DNA of 41,050 nucleotides, taken from contig SZWC01023122.1 of NCBI GenBank assembly GCA_023375785.1, positions 1-41,050 on the forward strand. Direction: 5' to 3'. Position 1 is the first letter of the stretch, and every line of letters starts with the position of its first letter. Below are positions 32,214-40,690 of this stretch, piece by piece. Made by a program: the position numbers and the translations under genes. The notes below the pieces were generated by a model. The model was not told the DNA's origin. It searched no databases and saw nothing but the letters and a program-made list of their open reading frames with translations. The stretch is from Penium margaritaceum. Its lineage: Eukaryota; Streptophyta; Zygnematophyceae; Desmidiales; Peniaceae.

Positions 32214-32225
32214 TAAAATAAATAG
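32214..32225 (-). promoter_or_regulatory. TATA-like box of E 5' LTR
   Basis: CTATTTATTTTA on the minus strand, immediately downstream (element sense) of the W-box-like array. The left LTR has CTAGTTATTTTA at the matching site. Confidence 0.45.
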
Positions 32226-32237
32226 GCTAGCTCCCCT

Positions 32238-32390
32238 GGTCAACTTTTCTCACTCAGTCAAGGCTGGTCAAACCTGACCACCTAGTCAAGTCTGGTCAAG
32301 TCTTACAGCCTGGTCAAGTCTGACCACCAGGTCAAGCCTTACAATCTGGTCACGTATGACCACTAGGTCAATTCTGACCACCAAGTCAAG
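32238..32390 (-). promoter_or_regulatory. Tandem W-box-like array, right LTR
   Basis: About nine TTGACC/TTGACT motifs on the minus strand in 18-19-bp units ending about 15 bp before the TATA-like box. This is where U3 enhancers sit in plant copia LTRs. WRKY binding is inferred from the motif only. Confidence 0.6.
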
Positions 32391-32687
32391 TCTGACCATG
32401 GGGCACAGGGAAACCATCTCCTCTCACAAACAAAACCATCCTGCAACATTGAGGCCTCTAGAGGGTTTGAACCCAGGTCTTTAGTCTCAACCATGGGATG
32501 CATTCACCCGGAGGACATTGCCTTGTGGTAGCAGGAAGTGTCGCAACCGAACCCGAACTTGGACCCTGCGTCCATCAGCTTCACCACACAACCAGTTGCA
32601 GGAGGTGAGTGCGACTTTGCTCAGCGGTGTCCCTGGCCTCTTCCTACCGTGCATGGACACACATGAGAAGAGGGACATATCTCAACA

Positions 32688-32692
32688 AGACT
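32688..32692. other. Target site duplication of E, right copy
   Basis: AGACT identical to 24926-24930. D RT continues in frame right after it (AGA CTA AAT). Confidence 0.93.
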
Positions 32693-33545
32693 AAATGCCC
32701 TTGCCTTCTCTCACGTCCGTGGAATTTACTTTGATGAGACATTCGCTCCAGTCGGGCGGTACACCACCGCACGTGCTCTCTTGAGCCTAGTCGCACAGCA
32801 TGATCGGGAATGAGAGCAGATGGTCGTCACCACCATGTTCTTACACGGACTCTGGATGAGGAGATCTACATGGTGCAACCCCTCGGCTCCACTGATGGTA
32901 CAAGCAAGGTCTAGCGGTTGCCTAAGGCCCTGTACGGGCTCAAACAGTCCCCGCGCTATTGTAACATGGAGATCTCCCACTCTCGAGTGAGACGGCTACC
33001 GTTGCAACACCAACGACCCAGCACTCTTTCTGAATGTACCCTCGGTCTATGTCGATGACCTTCTCATTGCCTCATCTAGTCCCACTACTATGCAATCCGT
33101 GAAGTCCCTCCTAGAGTCCACCTACAAGATGAAGGACATGCACCCAGCTTGAGTGTTCTTCGGGATGGAGCTCGAGTGCGGCCGCTACCGTCATACACTA
33201 GGTTGTCTACATACATAACCTGAGGGGGCGTTTTGCCTCCCTATTGACTGACATCCCCACTGCGACCACACCGATGACTCCAGGAGGTCAGTGCCTACTG
33301 AAGTCGCTTGACACATCCCAACTTGGAGAACTTGTTGACGTCACCCACTACCTCGGTGTGATCTATTCTCTGATGTACCTCGCCACCATCACCCGAGCGG
33401 ATGTGGCCGTCTCGGTCAACTTCCTTGCTCAGATCTCCCAACAGTCTCATCAGAGGCATCTCGATGTAGCGTTGCTTTTTTTCGCTATGCACTCTCCACG
33501 ACACGTGGTCTGCTATGTGTACGCGATGCCCCTGGTTGATGTGCA
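32693..33545 (+). pseudogene. C-terminal RT of element D, RNase H deleted
   Basis: Continuation of 24031-24925: FSHVRGIYFDETFAPVGRYTTARALLSLVAQHD, YMVQP-like and SKV*RLPKALYGLKQSPR (TAG 32912-32914, Trp expected, CTGG context), SVYVDDLLIASS (YVDD 33048-33059), YKMKDM, TGA 33150-33152 for Arg, FFGMELE, then HYLGVIYSLMYLATITRADVAVSVNFLAQIS. After LSTTRGLLCVRDA-like sequence the frame reaches the PPT in about 100 bp; no RNase H motif is present. Confidence 0.85.
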
Positions 33546-33628
33546 TACTCCTTGTTCCTCACTATCATTGGTGCAGTTTTTGTGCTTCCTTGCTCTCATT
33601 GGTGTGTGGGGTGTTCGCCTGTGGGTCA

Positions 33629-33636
33629 TGGGGGAG
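33629..33636 (+). other. Polypurine tract of D
   Basis: TGGGGGAG directly before the LTR start TGTTGGTTGTG. Confidence 0.8.
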
Positions 33637-34276
33637 TGTTGGTTGTGAATGTAAGACGTGCAAGTGACCTCTTGACTCCGCCCACACGGACACACCATCA
33701 CTGCATGTGACTATACTGCTGTGAAGCTCAAGGCACCCACATGGTGGACTGAGCATTCATGGCGTCTCTGCCAGGTGCAAGTTTGGCGCTGACTCCATCA
33801 TGTTTTGATGTGCCTGAGAGCAGAAGTGTTGATTTCAACATGTTGTGATTAACATTCTCTAACATAAGAGAGTCATACACTGAGAGACGTGCATCCATAT
33901 GTGGTCGTGGTCGGTGTGGTTTTCCCAGTAATGGTACGCATGCCTAACTAGGAGTGGTCATGTTGTATACCGGTTTGTTGATCCTGCGGGGCCACACTCT
34001 CGGTTATACCGGAGTGTGAGATAACCACGGCAACATTTTGCCGATCGACTTTGGTTGACGCTAGGGTGGCGGCAGGGCCCCAAGTCGAGCCACTCGCGCG
34101 GGTGGCCCGGTCATCCAGTTTCTATAACCTCACCAGCTCACGTCTTCACTTACTTGTTGTTGACTCTCACATACTCTAGACAAGGCTTTCTTACTCCCTG
34201 CCATCTACGCCGCCATGGATCCGCGATGTTGCCATGCTTGCTAGGCAGCCTGAGTCAACTGTCAACAGTACCTACA
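33637..34276 (+). repeat. 3' LTR of D (640 bp)
   Basis: Starts TGTTGG after the PPT and ends CCTACA. Positions 33810-34276 match the truncated 5' LTR at 19377-19843. The 10-bp satellite starts at the next base. The first 170 bp also resemble the start of the copy C LTR. Confidence 0.88.
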
Positions 34277-34419
34277 CTCCGTGCATCTCCATACAACTTC
34301 GTACAACTCTATACAAGTTTGTACAACTCTGTTCATGTTTGTAAAGCTTCGAACAACTGCATACAACTTTGTACAACCCCATAGAATTCCATACAACCTT
34401 GGACAACTTCATACAGCCT
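34277..34419. repeat. 10-bp satellite, right block
   Basis: About fourteen degenerate decamers (CATACAACTT, CGTACAACTC, TGTACAACTC) in good phase. Same family as 18405-19376, separated from it by element D, and bounded on the right by the LTR of region F. Confidence 0.9.
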
Positions 34420-35076
34420 TGTTGTTGGTTTGTGTGGCTTCCATCCGTCACAACTGATGCCGATGGATTATCCATATACCCACGTTGGTGGTTTATGGTA
34501 GAGGAGGGTGTGACGACACGACGGGCCTCCGGAATGTACCGAGGCTTCTCTAGCACCTACAACAGCACCGGCGAGACGCGATCGATGCGTTCCTACAGCC
34601 CTGTGGGCTTGTCAGAAGGTAAGAGAGTTTTCTTGGTGGATTGAAACCCGCGCACCTGGTGGACTGTACCAGTGCGACGAGGAGACCTGATGGTTGAAGT
34701 AGGGCTTCCAATGTTCGGAAAGTCGTTTTGGATTCCTGGACGCTGATTTTGAGATTTTCTAGCACTGCTTGTATTTTCTCAGTGGTCGAGACCCGGGCGC
34801 TCGGAGAGCTGTTCCGGTGTCTCAAGGAGACCATCTTTGTTGTTCTTGTGGTGTATGCAGTGTGTTCTCCCCACTAACTTGTTTGGGTTCAGCAGGGGTG
34901 ACGGGGCCCGCTGCAGCTAGCTGTCGGTGTCCCTACATAAGCCCGGTAGGGGCTCATTTGTACTTTCTCCTTGTTCTTTCATATTATATGCTCCAATTTT
35001 TTTTGTTTTGCATTGCACTCACACACAGAGCTCATGTTTGTTTTTGCATGGGCCTCCATGCCTTAATTGATTTCCA
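34420..35076 (+). repeat. Putative 5' LTR of region F
   Basis: TGTTGTTGGTTTGTG starts exactly where the satellite ends; GATTTCCA ends just before a PBS-like site. A TATA-like ATTATATG lies near 34980. No second copy is present in the window, so the LTR status rests on ends, position and PBS. No gene is seen in it. Confidence 0.55.
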
Positions 35077-35079
35077 ACT

Positions 35080-35091
35080 TGATACTAGAGC
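35080..35091 (+). other. Possible primer binding site of region F
   Basis: TGATACTAGAGC within AACTTGATACTAGAGCAC resembles the copia PBS TGGTATCAGAGC at 9 of 12 positions (15 of 18 with flanks). Confidence 0.45.
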
Positions 35092-35099
35092 ACAGGGGG

Positions 35100-35860
35100 G
35101 CGTGTGAACAGCAGAAGCAGCAGAAGCAGCAGCATTGGGCGGAATGCAAAGAGAACGCACCACGTGGCGCCACGCCGGCAGCATCGTGAGGGAGCACGAA
35201 GCGACTGCACGTGAATGCCACAAGGGGCGGTGAGCCATGCACAACTGCATTAACGGCGGCGGCGGAAATAGTAGTAGCAGAAGCAGCAGACGTCGCAGTC
35301 GCGGCAGCTGCAGTGATGCACAGCAGGAGTAGTGGCGTTAAAGCAACCGCTCACAGCAATAGCAACAGCGGTAGTAGCAGAAGCAGCAGTGGCCATCGCT
35401 AGTATTTGCAGCAACTGCACAGGCAGCAGTAGCAATAGGGGCAGCCGCTGTACCGCGCTGCAGCAGCAACAACAGCAGCTGTAGCAACACATCAACAACT
35501 ACAGCAGCGGCGATAGCAGCATCAGTACATAGCAGCAGCAGTTGAAAGCATTGCAGCAGCGGCGGCAGCAGTAGTAGTGTGTAGCAGCGATGGCAACAGC
35601 AGCAGCGTACAATAGCAACAGGAGCGGTAATAGTTGCAAGCAGTAGCGGCGACAGTAGCAAGCAGTAGCTTCTATTGCTGCGCAGAGTAGTAGCAGCAGC
35701 GGACGCAGTAGCAACAGTAGTGGCAGTAGCAGCAAGCAGCAGCAGCAGCTGCTGTTGCATAGATTAGCAACAACAGCAGCAGCAGCAGTGGAAGTAGTAG
35801 CAACAGCAGCAATCGCAGTAGCTGCACCCGCCACTATAGTTGTTGCTGCAGGAGGGCCTC
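35100..35860. repeat. CAG/GTA-type triplet tract in the F leader
   Basis: About 750 bp of degenerate AGCAGC, GTAGCA and GCGGCG triplets. Open frames on both strands (poly Leu/Cys on minus, Ala/Ser-rich on plus) come from the period of three and are not genes. Position after the PBS-like site matches the leader repeats of D and E. Confidence 0.85.
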
Positions 35861-36594
35861 GTAGCCCTCCTCCGAGGATTCCCCCTTGCTGGGATCCCCT
35901 CGAGGCCCCACAAAGCGGCCCCTCGGAGGGGTCCCATTGGCCGATCGAGCCCCCCCCCTCTCGAGGGGGCCCTCGGAGGGTCGCGTCGAACCCCCTCTAA
36001 GAGCCCCTCGAAGGCCCGTCGGCCCCGTCCTCCCCAACGGCCGACGGACGGAGGGAGGGGTAGACCCCCCCTGTCTTCTCCCTCTCACTCGTTCACTCGC
36101 TCACTTCTCGCTCGCTTTTTTTTAGCGAGCGAACAGGGAGCGACTGGGGGCGACCTGAAATCGCCCCCTCTTTTTATCCTTCCCCCCATTCCTGACCTGC
36201 CCCCTTTCTAGGGGCCACTCCAGAATCGAGTGAGGGGAAAACCGGCGGTTGAGGAAGAAGTTGGAAAAAAAAGAGGACAGGGGTTGGGGACGAGAAGAGC
36301 GGAGAGCAAGAGACAGAATAAAAAAAATGTGGTGGGTGAGGGCAACGAGAACAATGGGGGCTGAGGACAAGAGAAAAAATATCATAGAGAGAAAAAAACC
36401 AACTGTGTGGGGCCATAGAATAGCCCGACATCTCACCGACAGCTGTAGTAGCAGCAACCACTACAACATCAGTGGCGGTTGTAGCAGATCTTGCAGTTTC
36501 GCCCTTCGAACCGACAACAGATTGTGTTGTCAGCGGCGATCTCCATTTCGAGACGCATCGTGGATCGGCGTCTCCCTGAGGCCCATGGATTGGT
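35861..36594. other. GC-rich then purine-rich DNA, no gene
   Basis: 35861-36070 is rich in CCCTCGGAGGG-like words; 36240-36400 is purine-rich. A hairpin lies at 36108-36132. The CTCGCTCG/CGAGCGAA words recall the start of the window but similarity is weak. No coding motif before the zinc-knuckle frame. Confidence 0.5.
36108..36132. repeat. 9-bp hairpin with T-rich loop
   Basis: TCGCTCGCT (36108-36116) and AGCGAGCGA (36124-36132) are perfect arms around seven T. Confidence 0.8.
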
Positions 36595-37174
36595 GTGCAC
36601 AGTTCACTCCGTAGGATCGACGTCAGATTTGACTCTGTTCATTTCCGAGGGCTGGGTCGTCTACCGCTTGGAGCAGTAGTCACACCTGTCGCCGCCACCC
36701 CTTTTGTTATTGGAGCAGTCTTCGCTCCATTAGGGGCAGTAGCATTAGTAGCCACAGCTAGCCCGACTCCCTTCTCCAGGTGTACTGTGGTAGTGCAGCT
36801 CGTCCCGTCTGGTCACGTTTGCTCACCTTGACGCCGTGACTTCCGGGAGTGACAATACCCACTGGTCTCATCCTCTCCCGCGGCTTGGTGTTTACCACCG
36901 GGATTAGGTGCCTTTGGCACCTATCCATCGTCCGGCACACGAGATGAGTGTCCAGAAATCTGAGCAGGCACCCTACACGTTTGCTTGCTACTACTGTGGT
37001 GATGGACGTCATGGTTGGCGTCACTGTTGGACGTGCCCTCGCGACTCGCATCCACCTTGGCTTCAGCCTCGTCCGAGCATGCGTCCTCCACAGCATGCGG
37101 ATCTGCCAGCGTTGGTAGATCCCCTAGCTGGACCTCTCGCGACCATATTCGCTGAGATCCACGGCCTGAGATAG
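36595..37174 (+). pseudogene. Gag-like remnant with CCHC zinc knuckle (region F)
   Basis: The frame around 36908-37174 contains FACYYCGDGRHGWRHCWTCP: a perfect CX2CX4HX4C knuckle at 36986-37027, as in retroelement gag or cellular nucleic-acid-binding proteins. Flanking His/Pro/Arg-rich sequence fits a nucleocapsid. TAG ends it at 37172-37174. The upstream Val/Ala-rich frame (36595-36831) may be its damaged N-terminal side. No capsid motif was recognised. Confidence 0.55.
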
Positions 37175-37350
37175 ATGGTGAATCGGCTTTGTGACCTCGT
37201 CGTCACCGAGCGTGCTTCTACTACTCGTCGACGGCCTCTTCGATCACATCTCCTTCATCCTCTCCTCTTTCCTCATCTGATGGTGTCCCTTCAGCTTCAC
37301 CTGTCGGCTAGTCCCAGGCTGCCACTGTCCTTTCGTCCCTCCACTCTACT

Positions 37351-39468
37351 GTGACCACGAAGCCACCTCGCGATGACATGTCTTCATGCAGTCGTTCTGG
37401 TCGTGTGTCCCCATGGTATCAGCGTCAGCGCTTCGCACGCCGTACTCGTGCAGGTTATGATACACCCTCCACCTCCTCGGCTTCCATTCCGATACCTTTC
37501 AAGGAGGGATGTGGTCACTACGTATTACCTATTGTGACCGTAGCGACAGGATCCGCACTCGCGCCGGACCATGGTGCCTGAGCATCAACTCAGGCAGATT
37601 CAGACGATACGAAGACATCACACGATGTGGACTCAGATCCCGACATGGCGTTCATGGTAGGGACTTGCGTGTCATCGAGCTCGACTTCCACGTCGGGGCT
37701 GGATCCACATCTTCCGCAGTAGCAGGTTATATCAGGAGGAGCACATGCACGGCGTCCCTGGACGGTGCCACTCGCGGCTCCGACCGGTGGCGACCCGGTG
37801 GTGGCGCAGGAGTTCTGTACATATCGGGATGCGTCTACCGGACTTTTAGTGGAGAGTGTGCAGCACATTCACACCAGTCCGGCGGAGGTTGGAGTGCACG
37901 AGACGTGCATGTCATTGAGGTCGAAATCTACATTGGGGCACGAGTCGGACGTTCTGAAGCAGCAAGTTGTATCAAGAGGAGTGCAGGTCCCGCGTGCCTG
38001 GGCGATGCCACTCGCGGCTTCGACCGGTAGGGGCCTGGCAGTGGCACAGGAGTTTCGTGCAGATCGGAATGTCCCCTACGGATTTCCGCGGGCGTTGGCG
38101 CACGACACTCACACAAGCCCGACATCGGTTGTAGTGCATGAGCGGAGTCGGCCGGCTGGTCTTTTAGAGGTTGAGGCATTCTTGAGAGCAGCAATTCTTA
38201 GAGGTGTCACTGAGACATGTGGTGCAGCAGACACAACAGGTTCTACCATGTCATCTGCTCTACCTGAGGACCAGCTTCAGCGTGAGGAGTCACTCATGTT
38301 CCCGGAGTCTACGGGATCTTGTACACACGACGGAGTAGCAACACACATGACAGAGTCAGGTGGTAGTCCTCACTCCATTATCGAGCACGTGGCAGTGACC
38401 AAACTTCCTGTCGAGACGGTGCATGAGCACCAGCTACGCTTGCTGGTCGCCTTGACCGGCATTGTTGAGCCGCAGTCCTACACACCTGTGTCCACTACGG
38501 CAGCAGTCGAGAACAGTGGAGCAGATCCATACACGCAAATGGAGTCACCTCGTCAGCAGGAGTTGCGTTTTGCCCTATCATATTCACCTGTTGGTGACCC
38601 CTCTGATCACATCGATGTTGAGAGTGGCAGTACTTGCACGGACGACATTTCCACATGCTCCACAGACTCTGGCGACTCCTCCTCCTTCTCTCTCAACATG
38701 CGACTGCTCATTCCGCCTCGTATGGCAAACACGAGCTGTGGTGTGGATACGACACCCGCAGCTGCATCCGATGTTTCAGCGTCTCAGAAAATTGCGAGTT
38801 TGGTTGATCCCTATGTGGATGCATCAACACTGGCTCCATCATCTTTAGTAGCAGAGATGCAGATGGAGCTATACTCATGATTTCTACAGTCTGCATGTGC
38901 AGCATCCGATGAGGCAGAGTTTATCCTACACGAGGCAGACATGGGCCACCTCCACATGTTCGAGGCAAATTGCGCTAACCTGTAAGAACGTGTAGTGATG
39001 CTGCAACGGGAGGTGATGACAGCGCGTGAGCGATTCTCAGAAGAGGAGAGCATCACTACCATCGGTACAAGATTTATGCCACCAGCATCTGGCACACCCA
39101 CACTCGGGGAGGATCTTGTACCAGCTCCGAGTATAACATCAGCCGGATACACTACCACAGGAGAGCTGAGTGTACCTTCAATTTCTGCCATCGTTGTTCC
39201 TGTCAACTCCGTCATTGCTCCTCCTTCTGCTGCTACCATCACACACCTTCATCTACCCGACTCGGCTGCTCCATTGTCACGTTCGTCCATGAGTGGTGAC
39301 CCGGTTCATCACTCTTGCTCTCCTCTTCTGGCCATACACCCCTATGCTCTATCCCGCATCGGAGGCCAGCTCCGCAACTTCATCCACAATCGCGTGCTGC
39401 TCACTCATTCCCTTTCCTCCGGTGTACACAGATGTATCGCGGTAGAGCGGAGAGAGGAGAGGCTGTGA
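37351..39468 (+). pseudogene. Long decayed frame of unknown function (region F)
   Basis: One plus-strand frame stays open for about 700 codons apart from TGA 37579-37581, TAG 37720-37722, TGA 38878-38880 and TAA 38983-38985. I do not recognise the family. It shows no RT, INT, AP or RNase H motif. It contains a perfect-length 80-residue tandem duplication (37663-38142), Ser/Thr-rich stretches and a helical acidic segment (DEAEFILHEADMGHL, MLQREVMTARERF). A PPT follows 230 bp downstream, so it occupies the place of pol in an LTR element. It could be an extra ORF of a non-autonomous element or a captured gene. Confidence 0.5.
37663..38142 (+). repeat. 240-bp in-frame tandem duplication
   Basis: Units 37663-37902 and 37903-38142 align at 240 bp (80 codons): TCVS/TCMS, PLAAPTGG/PLAASTGR, VVAQEF/AVAQEF, HIHTSP/DTHTSP, VGVHE/VVVHE. 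TAG at 37720-37722 in unit 1 faces CAG at 37960-37962 in unit 2. Confidence 0.88.
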
Positions 39469-39701
39469 GTTGAGACCCTTGGCAGTCACTCAAGGACTGG
39501 TACACTCCAGGTGATGCATTTGTGACGTGAGGAGTCGTATCCGGAGACACCACTTCATCTTTAAGGGAGGGAGTCGACTCCAACATGACTGGGGGAGCTA
39601 TCTCTACATGATGGAGAGACTACATGATTCATCGCCCAGGATCTGTTCAGCTACGGCATTAGAATCTCCATCGATGACATCGCCGCCAGGTTCATTTGCC
39701 T
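39469..39701. other. Tail of the F frame, no separate gene
   Basis: After the stop at 39466-39468 the same frame continues with several stops (RIGGQ-like region upstream, then ISIDDIAARFICLGG near the PPT). Probably decayed 3' coding or untranslated sequence of region F. Confidence 0.4.
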
Positions 39702-39709
39702 AGGGGGAG
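39702..39709 (+). other. Polypurine tract
   Basis: AGGGGGAG immediately before TGTTGTGTGG, the start of the family G LTR. Confidence 0.7.
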
Positions 39710-40572
39710 TGTTGTGTGGACCTCGACCTGACACCATGATGTGGGAGATGCACGGCGAGGGGTCCATGCTCTGCTATGAGCATACTATAGTCACACTCTA
39801 TTTGTAAGCCACACAGTGCCAATGACACTGATCACGGCTTGAAGCTTCCTTGAAGGTGAAATCTGACTGTAGATTTGGAATCTAAAGGAAAAACCGTGCG
39901 AGATCGACCCAAGAACGGGGTCGAACCATCAAGAATTGAGGAAGTTACGCCCGGCCAAAGGTTGGACCGGCCGAGGGGAAAACAGGTGACGGGAATTCGT
40001 CCCCAAGGATCAAGGCTCGACCCTCGGAAGACCCAACAAGGCCGAAGCGCCCCTTGGGGCCCGGTTGGTCAATGAATCGAGAATCATTAAGGGCCAAGGG
40101 CGCTTCGGAATGGCGCCCCGATGTGTCATTACCAGAAAGGGCGCTTCGGGCGGCCGTCACCGCCGCTAGTGGTGCTACCAGCGGTAGATTGCCGTGGTTC
40201 ACGGAAACGGCCATATCTCAACCGTTCCTCCACGGAATGATGTGATTCTTGGTGTGTTGGAAAGCTTGGAAGATGATCTACAGGATGATGAGTCAATACC
40301 GCTCATCTCAGGCCCGTACAGAGCCACGCACGGCTAGGTGACTTCGGGTCGCCTAGGATGTGTCATCATGTACATATAGTCTTGTATGTTGACACTTGAA
40401 GAGTAAGTACAGTTTACTCCCACTGTGCCACACGTGTTCCCGTGCTCCCCCAAGATGACCCTACGCTTCCAAAACCCCGGGAAGGTGTACACCGGCCTCC
40501 CCTTGGTCGCCATTGCCGCCGGTTGGTGCCTACACCATCCGGTTGAGGCTAGCACACCGTGCCCAGTTTACA
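39710..40572 (+). repeat. LTR of family G (about 863 bp)
   Basis: TGTTGTGTGG...CAGTTTACA, bounded by a PPT on the left and a PBS on the right. It contains GAAGCGCCC/GGGCGCTTCG motifs and a TATA-like CATATAG near 40374. Minus-strand relics of it lie at 9056-9500 and about 29330-29640. No gene inside. Unlike the LTR at 34420-35076. Confidence 0.7.
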
Positions 40573-40574
40573 CT

Positions 40575-40586
40575 TGGTATCAAAGC
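40575..40586 (+). other. Primer binding site of element G
   Basis: TGGTATCAAAGC matches the initiator tRNA-Met PBS at 11 of 12 positions, 2 bp after the LTR end. Confidence 0.85.
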
Positions 40587-40690
40587 CACCCTTGGCTCAG
40601 GGGCACCATCATCTACATGGCAACCTCTCCTGGTCAGCATAGACTAGCACGCATCTCATCTCTTTGACGGATCCGTGTCCAAGGCCAACC

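Larger units (their letters stand above)
24931..32687 (-). mobile_element. Complete copia element E inserted in D
   Basis: A 7757-bp minus-strand element with two LTRs, target duplication, PBS, gag with zinc knuckle, AP, INT, RT, RNase H and PPT. LTR ends are TGTTGA...TCAACA (left copy TCAATA). The LTRs differ at many positions and by 76 bp of internal repeats, so the insertion is not recent. AP is interrupted by a family G LTR relic. Coding frames are broken but catalytic motifs of INT and RT survive. Confidence 0.93.
32097..32687 (-). repeat. 5' LTR of E (591 bp)
   Basis: Right LTR, upstream in element sense, ending TCAACA at 32687 and TGTTGA at 32097: a perfect 6-bp terminal inverted repeat. 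It abuts the PBS and the AGACT duplication. Confidence 0.93.
19377..34276 (+). mobile_element. Copia element D, interrupted by element E
   Basis: Parts in order on the plus strand: truncated 5' LTR, PBS, repeat leader, gag, AP (partly duplicated), INT, linker, first third of RT; then element E (24931-32687); then the rest of RT, PPT and 3' LTR. The RT frame resumes exactly after the target duplication, showing both halves are one gene. RNase H is deleted. The 10-bp satellite on both sides suggests insertion into the satellite array. Without E, D is about 7.1 kb. Confidence 0.85.

Noticed and set aside
31866..32221. Plus-strand Gly/Ser- and Val/Ala-rich frames
   Set aside because: They come from the hexamer leader repeat of the minus-strand element E.
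35250..35834. Leu/Cys- and Ala-rich open frames on both strands
   Set aside because: They follow from the CAG-type triplet tract, with no domain and no bias to one strand.
5240..37722. Frequent TAG codons as a reassigned sense codon
   Set aside because: Expected residues differ (Trp, Gln, Tyr, Lys, Glu), and TGA and TAA stops occur too; CHG/CG deamination explains most.
37509..38030. Gly-rich 173-residue frame
   Set aside because: Overlaps the longer frame 37351-39468 out of phase and is open because of the 240-bp duplication.
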